Positions 1 to 10,800 of a stretch of DNA of 64,000 nt are shown piece by piece. Made by a program: the position numbers and the translations under genes. The notes under the pieces were generated by a model, which saw only the letters and a program-made list of their open reading frames with translations, was not told the DNA's origin and ran no database searches. The number at the start of each line of letters is the position of its first letter. Within the stretch, counting starts at the first letter, position 1. Source of the stretch: Brachionus koreanus (taxonomy: Eukaryota; Rotifera; Eurotatoria; Ploima; Brachionidae); assembly GCA_016987375.1 (NCBI GenBank), contig PJRA01000005.1, positions 3,773,699 to 3,837,698 of the forward strand, read 5' to 3'.

Positions 1-59
1 GAAACTCGATTTCTTTTTTGACTTACTTTTCTGTTTTCATAAATTTTTAAGTATAGATT

Positions 60-545
60 TTCACTCTGTTTTTTGTACCTAGAAGAGATTTTTCAATTGA
101 TATCTTCATTTTCCATTTAACAAGCCATTGTTCTAGTTCGTTGGTATATTTATTAATCTTATTTTCAAAGTTCCCCTTTTTTGTTATAAAGAAGAATGTA
201 ACTAGATAATACGCAAGAAGCAGAGAGTATTCATTGTTTGCTTTGTTTCTTTGGGGATGTCATTAATATATATAATAAATAAAAGATGACTGATTACTGA
301 GCCTTGGAGAGTACCTGCAGTTATTTAAGGTTTTAAAAATATCAAGAAACAGGAGGCCGCGAACTTTTTTCTATTAAATGATCCCACAATTTTTTGAATT
401 AAAAAGAAAAGATAATCTGATGTTCTCCTATGTTTCCTAGATCCATACTGTTCATGAATAAGGAGTGAATTTTCTTCCAAAAAATTGTATAATCTTGAAT
501 ATACTTGAATTACTCGTTTTACGAATTGGTCTATAATTTAAAGGA
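60..545 (-). mobile_element. Non-LTR retrotransposon (jockey/CR1-like) reverse transcriptase remnant
   Basis: Read on the minus strand in shifting frames, this stretch gives reverse-transcriptase motifs in the right order: an NYRPI-like start near 538-528, then FLEENSLLIHEQYGSRK, then TLQGSVISHLLFIIYINDIPK-like residues near 325-255 (compare [20 protein letters not shown] of LINE RTs), then a KMENEDINRK-like segment near 125-95. The catalytic FADD box is not recognisable and there are stops and frameshifts, so it is a dead copy. The family is judged from motif pattern only; the clade is uncertain. Confidence 0.75.
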
Positions 546-714
546 TCTTGTAAAGTAGAGGCCTTTTTTTGAATCATAGTAATTTTTGAAGTTTTCCAAA
601 CTTTTCGGATTTACCTTCTCTAAGAGATAAATTGATAAGTTCTAAGATTTCTATTAATTAATTTAACATTAAATAAGTTTTTTAACATAAGATTATGAAT
701 TTTGTTCAGGTCCT

Positions 715-864
715 TTATAATTTTTTTTTCAAGCATATCTTAAATAAAAAATATTATAAATTTATCTAATTTTTTCTATAAAAGAATCTTATTTTCATTG
801 AAAAAAGTATTAAAAACGATTTAAATAAAAGATTCAAAAAAGTCATCCGGTTTTTGAGTGTTAA
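715..864 (+). repeat. Truncated copy of the 225-bp TTAA-flanked MITE family
   Basis: This is the right-hand two-thirds of the element seen complete at 60013-60237. It shares the internal A/T-rich body and ends in TCCGGTTTTTGAGTG, immediately followed by TTAA at 861-864. The left terminal repeat is missing. The TTAA next to the GAGTG end matches the expected target site of piggyBac-type elements. Confidence 0.75.
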
Positions 865-1176
865 AAAAATTTAGATTATTCATGTTTAACCGGGGAAATT
901 TAAAAAATTATACTTAAATTATTGATTTTTAGAAATTAGTTTTATGAAAATTGTTTATCCTTGATCATCTATTATACCTATTTTTAGAGAGTCTAGCAAA
1001 ATCACCAAACTAACTGAAAGCTATTTTATATTTATTAAGAAATTATTTTTCATTATTTTAAATTCTGTGAAAAAAATTCTAACAATTTCAAAAAAATCTT
1101 TATTTAAAATCAAAAAAGTTTGAATCGAACAAATTGAACTTTTTTTTCAGTAGATGAAGTATTTAGATTTAAAAAA

Positions 1177-2413
1177 TCAAATTAGAACCACCATTTTTCG
1201 AATTCTTTCAATTTCTTTTTCAAGTTTATCTTCTGAAAGCTTAATTTTACCATCAACAACCCTTTGAAGTGCAATTATTGAATCTTGAACACTTTCGAAG
1301 CCCGTTTTCAATTCTTTTTTTAATTTATCATGCTCATTAGATGATTTGTTAAATCTATCATCAATTCCTTTATTAACTTTGTTCTCTAATTTCTGAAACA
1401 ACAATTTTTTTTAGACTAAATTCAAAGAAAAATTAAATTTACTTCAATACTAGTAGACAATTTGTTTAGATTTTTATGAAATTCGTCTTCGAATGAAACA
1501 AATCGTTTATTCATTGATTGCGTATACTCTTCGATTTTTCTGTCTAAACGATCAAATTTTTCTGTATTGCGTTGGCTATCATCTATTTTGGAATTCAGTC
1601 TGCTTTCCAATCGAGACAAATCACTTTCTTGATTAGCTTTCAACTGGTTCACTTGACTGCGAATATCATCAAGCATCTTTTTTCCAAAAAAAATCACAAT
1701 TTTTAATTTTCTATTAAATATAAATTTTACAGTTCGAGTTTTTCCATCAATTAGCTGAATCTGTTTAACTGTATCTCCTTCTACATTTTTCAAAACCATT
1801 GTCTGTTCCATCATCACGGAATCAAATTTTTTGTTCAATTCATTTATCTATTTTAAAATTAATTCTAAAAGTAGAAAAAACTAAATTATTTAGGCAAAAA
1901 ATAACCAACTCTGCTCTCAATTTCATTCATTCTCAATTGAGCGGATCGGTTGTTATCCTGGTACTGAAATTGTAGTTCCTTCAAACTGTTCGAGTGATTC
2001 ATCATGTCATTTTCAATTCTATTTAGCTGGTTGTCGTGCCTGGTTAGTTTAAACTGATGATCTTTATTTATGGCCATGAAATTAGCTTGTAGATCATTCG
2101 TTTTGAATTCTACATTATTCATTTGAAAAGCTCGTTCAGCCAACTGAGAGTCCAAAGCTTCGATGTCAGTGTTCAATTTTTTACATACTGAAGAAATGAC
2201 ACGAATTTGCTCATCCAGTACTAGACGCGCTCGTCGTTCATCTGACAAAAATTCCGACATTCCTTAAATGAATATTTGAAAAAATAATTTCTTTATGATT
2301 TAACATAGAATCTGACTATCAGCTGGTACATTTAATGGCTCATTTAAAGTTATTGGCTGAATGATCGGTGGTAATCTAGGGGTTGTGTCTCTACGTGGTG
2401 TAAAATTCGACAT
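1177..2413 (-). CDS. FAM81: FAM81-like coiled-coil protein (5 exons)
   Basis: Predicted 335-residue protein from exons 2413-2305, 2241-1910, 1847-1731, 1676-1443 and 1392-1177. All junctions are GT-AG and the phases are consistent. I start at the ATG at 2413 because its exon joins in phase to the acceptor at 2242; a later in-frame ATG at 2260 would lie inside that 63-nt intron. Nearly the whole protein is heptad-like coiled coil. Two blocks recall vertebrate FAM81A/B: ERRARLVLDEQIRVI followed by KKLNTDIEALDSQL near residues 37-65, and SVQDSIIALQRVVDGKIKL near the C-terminus. Length is close to FAM81A (about 370). FAM81A has been linked to postsynaptic protein condensates in vertebrates; the role here is unknown. 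The 5' neighbour is a GPCR on the same strand. The donor of intron 2 (AGA|gttggt) is weak, so that join is the least certain. Confidence 0.72.
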
Positions 2414-4648
2414 ATTTAATACAGAAATTTAAATTCGCATTGATTTAAAATGTCAGATTCTAGTCAAAATTTATGACGCATACATAAATAATTATACATA
2501 CCTCTGTAAAACTCTAATCAATCAAAATGTTTCTTATTAAAAAAGGTAAATCGAAAATTTTGGTTTTTCAATACAAAAAATGTAAATTCATCACAATAAT
2601 ATATACAGTTCCTAAGGAAACTTGAATTTATTTTAATATATTAAGATTCTGATAAAAGTTTACCTGAATAGCATGAGAATTCTTAATTTATTTTTTAATT
2701 TAAAAAAAAAAAGTGAAGACAGTGATGCATTGAATTTTGTACTCCTCAAAGAGAGTGGGATTTTATAACACATATACTTTATGATTGTTTCTCTATGCAT
2801 TTGAATCTAGAACTTAGAACTCACGCTAAAAATGGAAAAATATTGAGGAAGGTTATTTAGAACAAAAAAATTCTATCGTTGTAGCTATAGACAAAATCCA
2901 GATAACGATTTTGGCTGATTATTTAGAATACTTGGAACAATTTCTTTCAGTTCATTCAATTCAATTCACCCAGGCTCCTCTTTTCAAATATAAAATATTA
3001 AATGTTCGTAGTATATGATAAAACTCTAATATTTTTCTTTTGAAATCATTCCTTCACTATTGTATGATGCACTATATGTAAAAATCTAAGCAAAAGAAAA
3101 CACATCAATCTCCACATTTTGATGCTGAATTTAGATCATGAAGAATATTTAGGGATTATTGTTATCATAATTATATGATGGACAAAATTGAACAGAATCA
3201 TTTTAGAGAAGCTAGAAGGAAGCATCAAAAAGCAAAATTATTTTTAAAGGCTAAAAAGTCAAAAATTTTGGAATTTTTATAAAACATCCACAAAATTTAG
3301 AGGAGATGCTGACTTTGACAGCTTTCCAGAAGAACTTTATTGGGATGTTAAAAAAGCCTCAACTACTGTTTATCAAGTGGAAATGTTTAATAGCTGCTTG
3401 CATTGATTCTTCCTCTTTGTCAAGTGAAACTGAAAAAAAAAGGCTGCTGACAAACTTCCTTCATCAAGCGCTCTGGAATTAAAACTAAAGTAATTGAAAA
3501 TATTCATTCTTTTCAAGCAACCATCCATGAGTAAGTAGGTGAAATAAATAAAGTATTTGATTTTATTGATACAAATTTATTGCTTTTAACACTTGAAGCA
3601 CCCAACATTTTTTCACATTTTTTTAATTCAAAAATAATTTATAAAAATACTATGATAAATTTCATATTTTTAAAGAAAACCTTAAAATCTACATTATAAA
3701 AAAAAAAAGATATATTAATTTATACAATTAATTATAGTTAAATACAATTTAATTAATTTGAAAAATCTATTCAAAAGATAAGAAGATTTAAAAATTTTTC
3801 AAACGATTCAAATTAACTTTTTCCAAGGTTAATCAACATAACATTATTAAATTAATCAAACTAATATAGCAGATATTCATAAAAGCAAAATCAAAATAGC
3901 TAGGTTAGAAAAAATTTATTGAAAATAGCAAAGTAAATTAAAAAAGCTGACATAAGCTAAGAATTTTAACTGAAAAATATAAAAAAAGCTGAACTTAGGC
4001 TTTAAAAAAACTAGAATATTTAACTTAAGCAGAAGAAGGATGCTTGGAAAATTTAATAAAAAAAATTATACTAAAAAATTTTGGGTAATTCGGGAGTAAC
4101 TAATTGATAATTTTATGAACCTACCAGAGCACAATTTTACTCTTTTGCAAAAAAAATTGTCATACAAGTGTAGTTGTATATGTTGTTTTTTTTTTCTATT
4201 TATTTCAAACTCATGTAATCATTGTTTTTAATTTTTCATTAAAATCAATTTAACCTTTTTATGATTATTGTAAAATTTACTAATTGTACCCCAATACATT
4301 AGGGCTGAAAAGAGGGATATAATCCACTTTGAACTGTCCTGGGCTGTAAAATGCCAAAATTATTAAAAACTGATTATTTCAATTTTTTTTGTTAACTTAA
4401 CAGTGCTAACTAATTTAATTATTGCTATTTTAGCACAGCTTTTTTTCCATGCTTTTTTAACCTATCTTTTTTTCACAAAATGCCAAAAAGTGCTATTTTG
4501 TTATTTGCTTTTTTGGTGGATCCATTGATGGAAGAAGCTATTTTCAAAAATTTCAACGATTAAAAATTCTTCCAGAAAATTTTATTTACAAAATTTAAAC
4601 ACTTAAAATTTAAATAAAATTAAAAAAAAATTGAGCATGATATGTGTT
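2414..4648. other. Intergenic stretch with probable LINE debris
   Basis: No gene was recognised. The part at about 3190-3440 (+) gives a basic, coding-like reading (FREARRKHQKAKLFLKAKKS) followed by further broken frames, which looks like the region just before the RT of a LINE. A slightly GC-richer patch at 4290-4350 may be a retroelement 3' end. The rest is homopolymer-rich A/T sequence. Confidence 0.35.
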
Positions 4649-6388
4649 TTATTCAGGCCTTTGCTCAGTTGAACTGAAATTTTTTTGTCCTTCATTTATA
4701 AATGAATTTTCTGCAGAACAACAATTGCTAAACGATTGATCCCTATTAACTTGCAAGCAGCTTCTAGATGATTGCAAATTTGGCTTATAGTCTACTGTTA
4801 AATTGAATTGAGCGTTTTTTCTATTTGTTTGAATATTTTCCGTCTTGCATGCGTACAATATGTTCATGAAAATAAAACCAAATTCTTGTCTAAATTTGGC
4901 TGGTCCAAAAACAATATAGAGCAAAAAATTAATACTAGAATTGCACATTATTAAGAAATTTGATAGATCGAGACAAATTGAAGCGAATGCGCTTTTATCA
5001 AACTCGATAGTTGGGTAAATTGCATAGATTATTTTGGCGATAGCGGCAGGAAAATGACATACAAAAAAGATGGCAACTACACCAAATAGTGTGAGCGTCA
5101 ATGCTCGTCCTCTATGTGAATTTTTGCTATGCTGTATATTCGAGCTCGATGACGGTTTGGTAAAGCTCAAGCTTGAAACAATGCTTGATTTTGGAGCTAA
5201 TGTGCATCCAAGCGTTGTTTCTTTTAGCTCAGACTCGTTTTTAGAGGCCTCATCACAATTTGTATTGACTGAATTGTAGTCCTTAAGAATTTGACTTGGA
5301 TCTCTTTTCAGTCTGTATTTTTTACATCGATTTTTAGATTTGAAATAGGCACGTAATAGAACTAAATTGAATATTAGAATGAGAATAAATGGAAATATAT
5401 AAATGGCTATCATGTAAAACCAGAGGTGAAATATTTGACGGAATAGACGCGTTTGACCAAAACTAGTAATTGTCGTAAAGACATACGTTTTGTGCTGAAT
5501 TTCAATTGAACTTAGCTTTTTTTCAAACATTTGTGGTATCAAATAAACAGTGGCCATTACATACAACATCATAATTGTTAACTTAACTCTTTTTATTTTA
5601 TTTCTGGTGGTCACTTGATTTTTCAGACAATCTGAATTTGATTCTAGATTAGATATTGATACATTTTTAAATGTTGAATGCTCTTTTGACCGAACCGAGC
5701 ACCAACATAAAGGAATAAAACAATTTTTTTTTGAATAAAATTTTAACTCATAGGTATTTTGTGTACAGTTGTTTTTTAGTTTAACATGACAAAGAAATGC
5801 TTGTGAATGTTCAGAACTCTTGTTGTTTGAATCATTGAGCGCATATTTGCGTCTTTTAATTGAGCTAAAAAAATTAGATGGTTTGACAATAGATCGGCAT
5901 CGGTGAATGGAAAAGGCGCAAATAAGCCAAACACTCAGAGCCTGAAGAGTGGTTGCTATAGGATGCGTGTATACTGATATACTTAAGCAAAATTCTCGGT
6001 ATTTGGTTAAGTTTATTTCCAAATATGGAGGTGGCATGTACTCGAGCATATTTAATATGGCGAATATACAACTGAACAAGTCACAAAAACTCAATGCTGT
6101 AAGATAAGCATAAAAACTGGAGAGTTTGTACTCGAATGAAAAATTTTGTCGAGACCTCGGATTAAACGAATATTTTCGGCCTCTTGTAAGACTTGGCATG
6201 AATAGAATATACAAACTTATAATGTTACCTAGTATGCCAAATACTGATATTACAACTCCTAGTGACCCGAAAACATGTCTCCAGATCTCTAGGTCCGAAT
6301 TGTGACGAACTTCGTAATATATTTGATGCTGCAAATAGTCATTTTGTATTTCAGTCACATTTAAGTGACTTGAATTTTTTGCATTCAT
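4649..6388 (-). CDS. Class A (rhodopsin-family) neuropeptide-type GPCR with long ICL2
   Basis: Single-exon 579-residue seven-helix receptor at the plasma membrane. TM1 carries GxxGN (residues 51-55). TM2 has LTALSFCDL (97-104). TM3 ends IHRCR (161-165), so the DRY box reads HRC. TM4 is at about 268-285, TM5 at 320-345 with a conserved Pro, TM6 at 430-455 with FFVCHFP, and TM7 has NSSINFLLY (483-491), the NPxxY variant common in invertebrate FMRFamide-type receptors. Cys134 before TM3 can form the usual extracellular disulfide. N-terminal NSS and NVT are glycosylation sequons. The loop between TM3 and TM4 is about 100 residues instead of about 20, and the TM5-TM6 loop is also long and Ser/Lys-rich. 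Ligand unknown; a peptide is the best guess from the TM7 motif. The ATG at 6388 is the first in frame. Confidence 0.85.
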   Translation of the reverse strand: MNAKNSSHLNVTEIQNDYLQHQIYYEVRHNSDLEIWRHVFGSLGVVISVFGILGNIISLYILFMPSLTRGRKYSFNPRSRQNFSFEYKLSSFYAYLTALSFCDLFSCIFAILNMLEYMPPPYLEINLTKYREFCLSISVYTHPIATTLQALSVWLICAFSIHRCRSIVKPSNFFSSIKRRKYALNDSNNKSSEHSQAFLCHVKLKNNCTQNTYELKFYSKKNCFIPLCWCSVRSKEHSTFKNVSISNLESNSDCLKNQVTTRNKIKRVKLTIMMLYVMATVYLIPQMFEKKLSSIEIQHKTYVFTTITSFGQTRLFRQIFHLWFYMIAIYIFPFILILIFNLVLLRAYFKSKNRCKKYRLKRDPSQILKDYNSVNTNCDEASKNESELKETTLGCTLAPKSSIVSSLSFTKPSSSSNIQHSKNSHRGRALTLTLFGVVAIFFVCHFPAAIAKIIYAIYPTIEFDKSAFASICLDLSNFLIMCNSSINFLLYIVFGPAKFRQEFGFIFMNILYACKTENIQTNRKNAQFNLTVDYKPNLQSSRSCLQVNRDQSFSNCCSAENSFINEGQKNFSSTEQRPE

Positions 6389-6660
6389 TACTAATTATCT
6401 AAAATTTGGCTATAAATCACCTTTTAAAATAAAATCTAGCTTTTATTAAAAAAATATTTATTTATGAAAAATCAAAGAAATAAATTAGAATTTTAGATTT
6501 ATCAAATTTTGTGTTTTATTTATATGAAAAATTTTATGTTTTTTAACATTATTAAATTGTTAAATTTATTTTTTTGTTTTCTGCTCTGAACTAATGCTCC
6601 GTTAGATCAAAAAAAAAGTAAAATTTATAATCAAAATAAAAAAGAATAAAAAAGAAAATG
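6389..6660. other. A/T-rich spacer upstream of the GPCR
   Basis: Holds the presumed promoter and 5' UTR of the minus-strand GPCR. I see no recognisable motif beyond A/T tracts. Confidence 0.4.
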
Positions 6661-6669
6661 TAGCAGATA

Positions 6670-7245
6670 ATTTTGAGTTAGCTGAGACTACTAATGAGCG
6701 CGATCTTGGTGTAATGGTGAACAACAAACTCAAATGGAATGATCAAATTGATAACTGCGTTAATAAAGCTAACAACATACTTGGTATGCTCAATAAAACG
6801 TTCGTGGATGCTCAATCGTTTTTGCAGCTTTATAAAACATATGTTAGACCGCATCTAGTCAAAGAAGAGCAACGATCCACAAACAAGAAGCTTGAACTAT
6901 GAGTCAAGATTAGCTAACTTGAGATTAGAAACTCTAAAAGAAAGGCGAGAGCGTGGTGATCTTATCCAATTCTATAAAATCGACAAAAAGTACAATCATG
7001 TTAATTGGTACTACGATGCGAAACTCATGAGCTCAGTGNNNNNNNNNNNNNNNNNNNNNNNNNNNNNNNNNNNNNNNNNNNNNNNNNNNNNNNNNACCAA
7101 TCAGTTCAAAAACAGATTGGACAAACTCGGTAGAAACAAAAAAAACGAAAAGTCTACTATAGCGTGATTACGTTAGTCTTCCTGCTTTGTCAGTTTAGTT
7201 AAACTAAACCTGACCGTGAATATTAACTATTATTATTATTATTTA
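6670..7245 (+). mobile_element. LINE 3' fragment: RT C-terminus, 3' UTR and (TTA)n tail, with assembly gap
   Basis: Reading frames give TNERDLGVMVNNKLKWNDQ and LYKTYVRPHLV (6690-6860). After an internal deletion and frame change they give LNYESRLANLRLETLKERR and RGDLIQFYKID (about 6890-6990). This is the standard C-terminal order of jockey/CR1-like reverse transcriptases (EKDLGV, YVRPHLEY, L.YE.RL..L.L.TLE.RR.RGDLI). The usual EYAVQVWSP segment is missing. After the run of N, QFKNRLDKLG fits the end of ORF2. A short 3' UTR then ends in a TTATTATTATTATTATT tail at about 7229-7245. The copy is dead on arrival (5' truncated) and rearranged. Confidence 0.82.
7039..7095. other. Assembly gap (57 N)
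   Basis: All bases are N. It lies inside the LINE fragment, so the gap probably reflects a repeat that could not be resolved. Confidence 0.99.
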
Positions 7246-7559
7246 AAAGAGAATAAAAATAGATAAAATGAAATAAGGAGTAGATAGCATTGAAGGAGAG
7301 ATATGCTGGGGATGGACTTAAAGACAATTCATAGCTTAAAACTGTGACTTAAAAACAAGTCTGTAGGGAGTTTGAGTTTATTCAAGAAAAGAAAAGTCTA
7401 TAATAAATCCAAAAAGAGACTTAAAGAGATTACCTTGTGTCCTATAACTTAGATCCCATTTTTCCTTAGACAAAATCTTAATCAAATTTAATACCTAGAA
7501 ATTTAATTTACTATTGGCTTTCAATTTATTTCCATATAATTTAAGATCAAAATTAGAAG

Positions 7560-7820
7560 ATTCTGTTTTTTGAGATGACGGCTAAACAGAAATTTTCATT
7601 TTCCATTTGAAAAGTCGTTTTTAAAATTCATCAAAATATTTTTCATATGTGAATACGCTAAACAATAAATGACTAATTACTGACCCTTGAAGGACATCTG
7701 CTGTAATTGTATATTCATCACTGTTTATCTAGTCAACAAGATAGTGTGGAATATTCATTTTAATAAGCATAGAAATTAGACCATCATGCCAGACTCGATC
7801 AAATGCTCAATTCTAACATT
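7560..7820 (-). mobile_element. LINE reverse-transcriptase remnant, opposite orientation
   Basis: On the minus strand this reads AFDRVWHDGLISMLIKMNI, then PHYLVD-stop-INSDEYTITADVLQGSVISHLLFS. These are RT motifs (AFDKVWHDGLL...IP.YLI.WI...[11 protein letters not shown]) in proper order and nearly one frame. The LQGSVISHLLF block is almost identical to that at 60-545, so both derive from the same or sister families. The later catalytic box is absent. Confidence 0.75.
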
Positions 7821-10800
7821 GATCTACTTAATTCTTAGACCAATTTAAAACCTAATTTTTATCATTTTTTAAATCTCCTTTAATACAAAAATATTATTAA
7901 ACACAATATTTTAAATTAAGTATGGATTTTAATTGAATTTTTATCTTAATTTTTAATTAAGGTTTAGTTTAAAAAGTCTTTATTCTAATCTGTTAAAAAT
8001 AACCTCTTAATAAAAAAATTTAACATGAATATCAAAAATCTAAAAAAAAAGACAGTTTTTTTCCATTATATCATTGAATTTACATGCTAATAAAAAGGAT
8101 AGATTTACATAATTTGTATTATACTCAATTATTCTTAGTAGTTTTTTTTTCGTTAATAATATGATATGTTTTATGATATATAAATTTTGTTAAATAAAAT
8201 GAAAAAGTATACACTTTTTTCAATTCAGTATTAAAATTTAGATAATACTTTTAGGAGATTAATCCTGGAAATTTTATTTTCTGATTGCATATTTGGTTTT
8301 AAACTATTATTACAATTTTGATAAATAAATAAAAACTAAACAAATTTTTCAAGACCAAATTTTGATGTCAAATTTATTTTATTTGATTTGAATAATCCAT
8401 TATTATTAACTTTTTTTTTCGTTATTTATAAAAATTACTATGAATTAATAATTAGAAAATATTAAACTATGCTATTGTAAATGCAGTAAATTAAGATGAA
8501 AAATTCAATTTAAATTGGATAATATTTGGAAAAGTCTTTTTTAAATTAAAATTTACAAATTTTCAAAAAAATTAAATACGTTCACTTTATATTAATAAAA
8601 AATTTATTCTTATTTTAACTTTAAAGCGAAATTTTTTTTAAATTTTAACTATAGGAAAAAATAATTTTTTTTTAAATTGAACAGCTTTTCTTAATCTGCA
8701 GTCATTTATAATGATAAAACTAAAGTTTATGGGAGAAGATTCAAATTCATTTGTAATAGTAAATCTGATTATATAGTCTGATCGAAATTAAAAATTATGA
8801 TTTTATTGTCTGAATAATTGAATGAATGATAACAATCTTAAATTTGAGACATTACAGATGTTATTTTATTCAGCATTTGATTAAATAATAATTATTTTTT
8901 ATTATAAAATGATAAAAATTTTTTACAAATGATTTTCAATATTGAAAAACAGATGGAGAATAATTTAAATATTGACAATTAAAACAATTTCCAAACAATA
9001 AAAAAAAATGAATTACGATTAATTAAGATTGAAAAAAGTGTATCCATTTAAAAAAAATTCTAAAAATTAACTAAAAAATCAAATAGCATAAAAATCTGTA
9101 ATTACTGTAATTAATCTTGAACGAATTCTTTCTTTTTCTCATGTTTGAATGAGCAAAAAAATTTGATTCAGATAGGATTTTTTAGAAATTTATATTAGAA
9201 ATTATACTATTTGAGTTATTATATTTGTGCCACAAATTACCAGAGGTAATAAACATGATTGATAGAGCTCAACTTGCAATAAAGTAAAATGAAAAACTCC
9301 GAACTCATTTTTTTTCATGATTCCATAAATTGGATTAATTAAAAGTTTCGTGTCGAACGAAATCATTATTTTTAAAATTTCTTTTCATAAAAATGAAAAT
9401 AGCTGTAATTTTTCCAATTTCTTTTGACTAAGCTTATTTTTATAACTATTACTATAATTTCTCTTAATTAACTTCATCGCACAAACAATCTAAATACAAA
9501 ATTAAAATATTCAAGTGTTAAATATTTCTGCTGATTATTAATATAAAAAAAAAAAACTTGGACTAATTTATTTGAAAAATGAAGTCTTTATGCAATATTT
9601 GTGAAGGAAAATGATCGCTTAAAACAGTTAATTTTTTATTTAATCCTTTATAGACAAAGTGCATCTTGGCTCCGTAAAATTGATTGAAAACTGAGAAGGA
9701 TTATTAAACTGAAAAAAAATTGTTTAAGGATTATTCAAATCGATTTATTTGTGTCTACCATTCTTAATGTTGACGAGTTGAGTATATAAGCACATTTTAG
9801 AAAATATATTTACGGTGAATACTTGATTTATTCTTCATTTTAACAAGCAAAAATTTTGTACAATATATCCAATTAATTTGTTTTTATAATTACTGAGTTT
9901 TATTTTAATAGACAATTATGCTATTTAAGTAAATTTTCTAAAGAAATAGTCTTTTTTTTTTATAATAAAAATCTAAGATATTTTCTGCTTCATTATGGTG
10001 ACCAGCTAAAGTCTTCTTAAGAAGCTTTATTCAATTATAAAGGAATAATCTCTTGATACTCAGTGATAATACTAAGCTAATTGAATCTAAAATTCAAATT
10101 TTCTTGAGAAATTTCCGATGAATTGATTATTTATTTTTTTATTTTCTGTCTATTTCAAAATGAGATACTTAAATAGACTTGAGTCTCATTTTTTTCATTT
10201 AATTATCCAACCACTTTAAAGTGATTAATTAAAACTCTTTTAGATTAATTAATTTAAAAAACAATTGTGCTGTGTTTTCTCTTTGATTCTTTATTATTGT
10301 ATTTTTGTTTTATATATAAACATTGAGAAAAAGAATAAGTTCTTAATTTGAAAGAAAGCAAATGAGGCAATTTGATTGAATAAGGCACAATCGAAGAGAA
10401 ATACTATGAAGAATGAAAAATTGAGACACGAATAAGTTTTTTTAGTGTTTTTTTATAAAATTACACAATTAAACTGTCATATATGTTTCTTTCATATGTC
10501 TGTCATTGTTTATATTACAATGTTTTAACGAATATAAATATAATATGACATAATTCATCTTGATCTTTAAGGAGAAAACCTTATAATCCTTATTTAATTT
10601 TATTTTATTTATATCAGACTTCAATAAGTCATTAAAAAGAGTAATATAAAAATAATTTTACATTTTTAAATTTTTAAAAATTAGATTTTTTGTTCAATAA
10701 TTTTAAAATTTAAAAAATTTTTTTGCTTACCAAATAATTTGAGAAAGTTTTTTAATTTTCTGAAAAATTGCTCAAAAAATATAGAAATATGAAAATTTAT

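Noticed and set aside
2242..2260. ATG at 2260 as the FAM81-like start
   Set aside because: An upstream exon (2413-2305) splices in phase past it (TTTTTGTCAG acceptor), giving a longer, more family-like protein.
4290..4350. GC-richer patch GGGCTGAAAAGAGGGATATA as an RNA gene
   Set aside because: More like a retroelement 3' UTR fragment; no convincing fold or second copy in the window.
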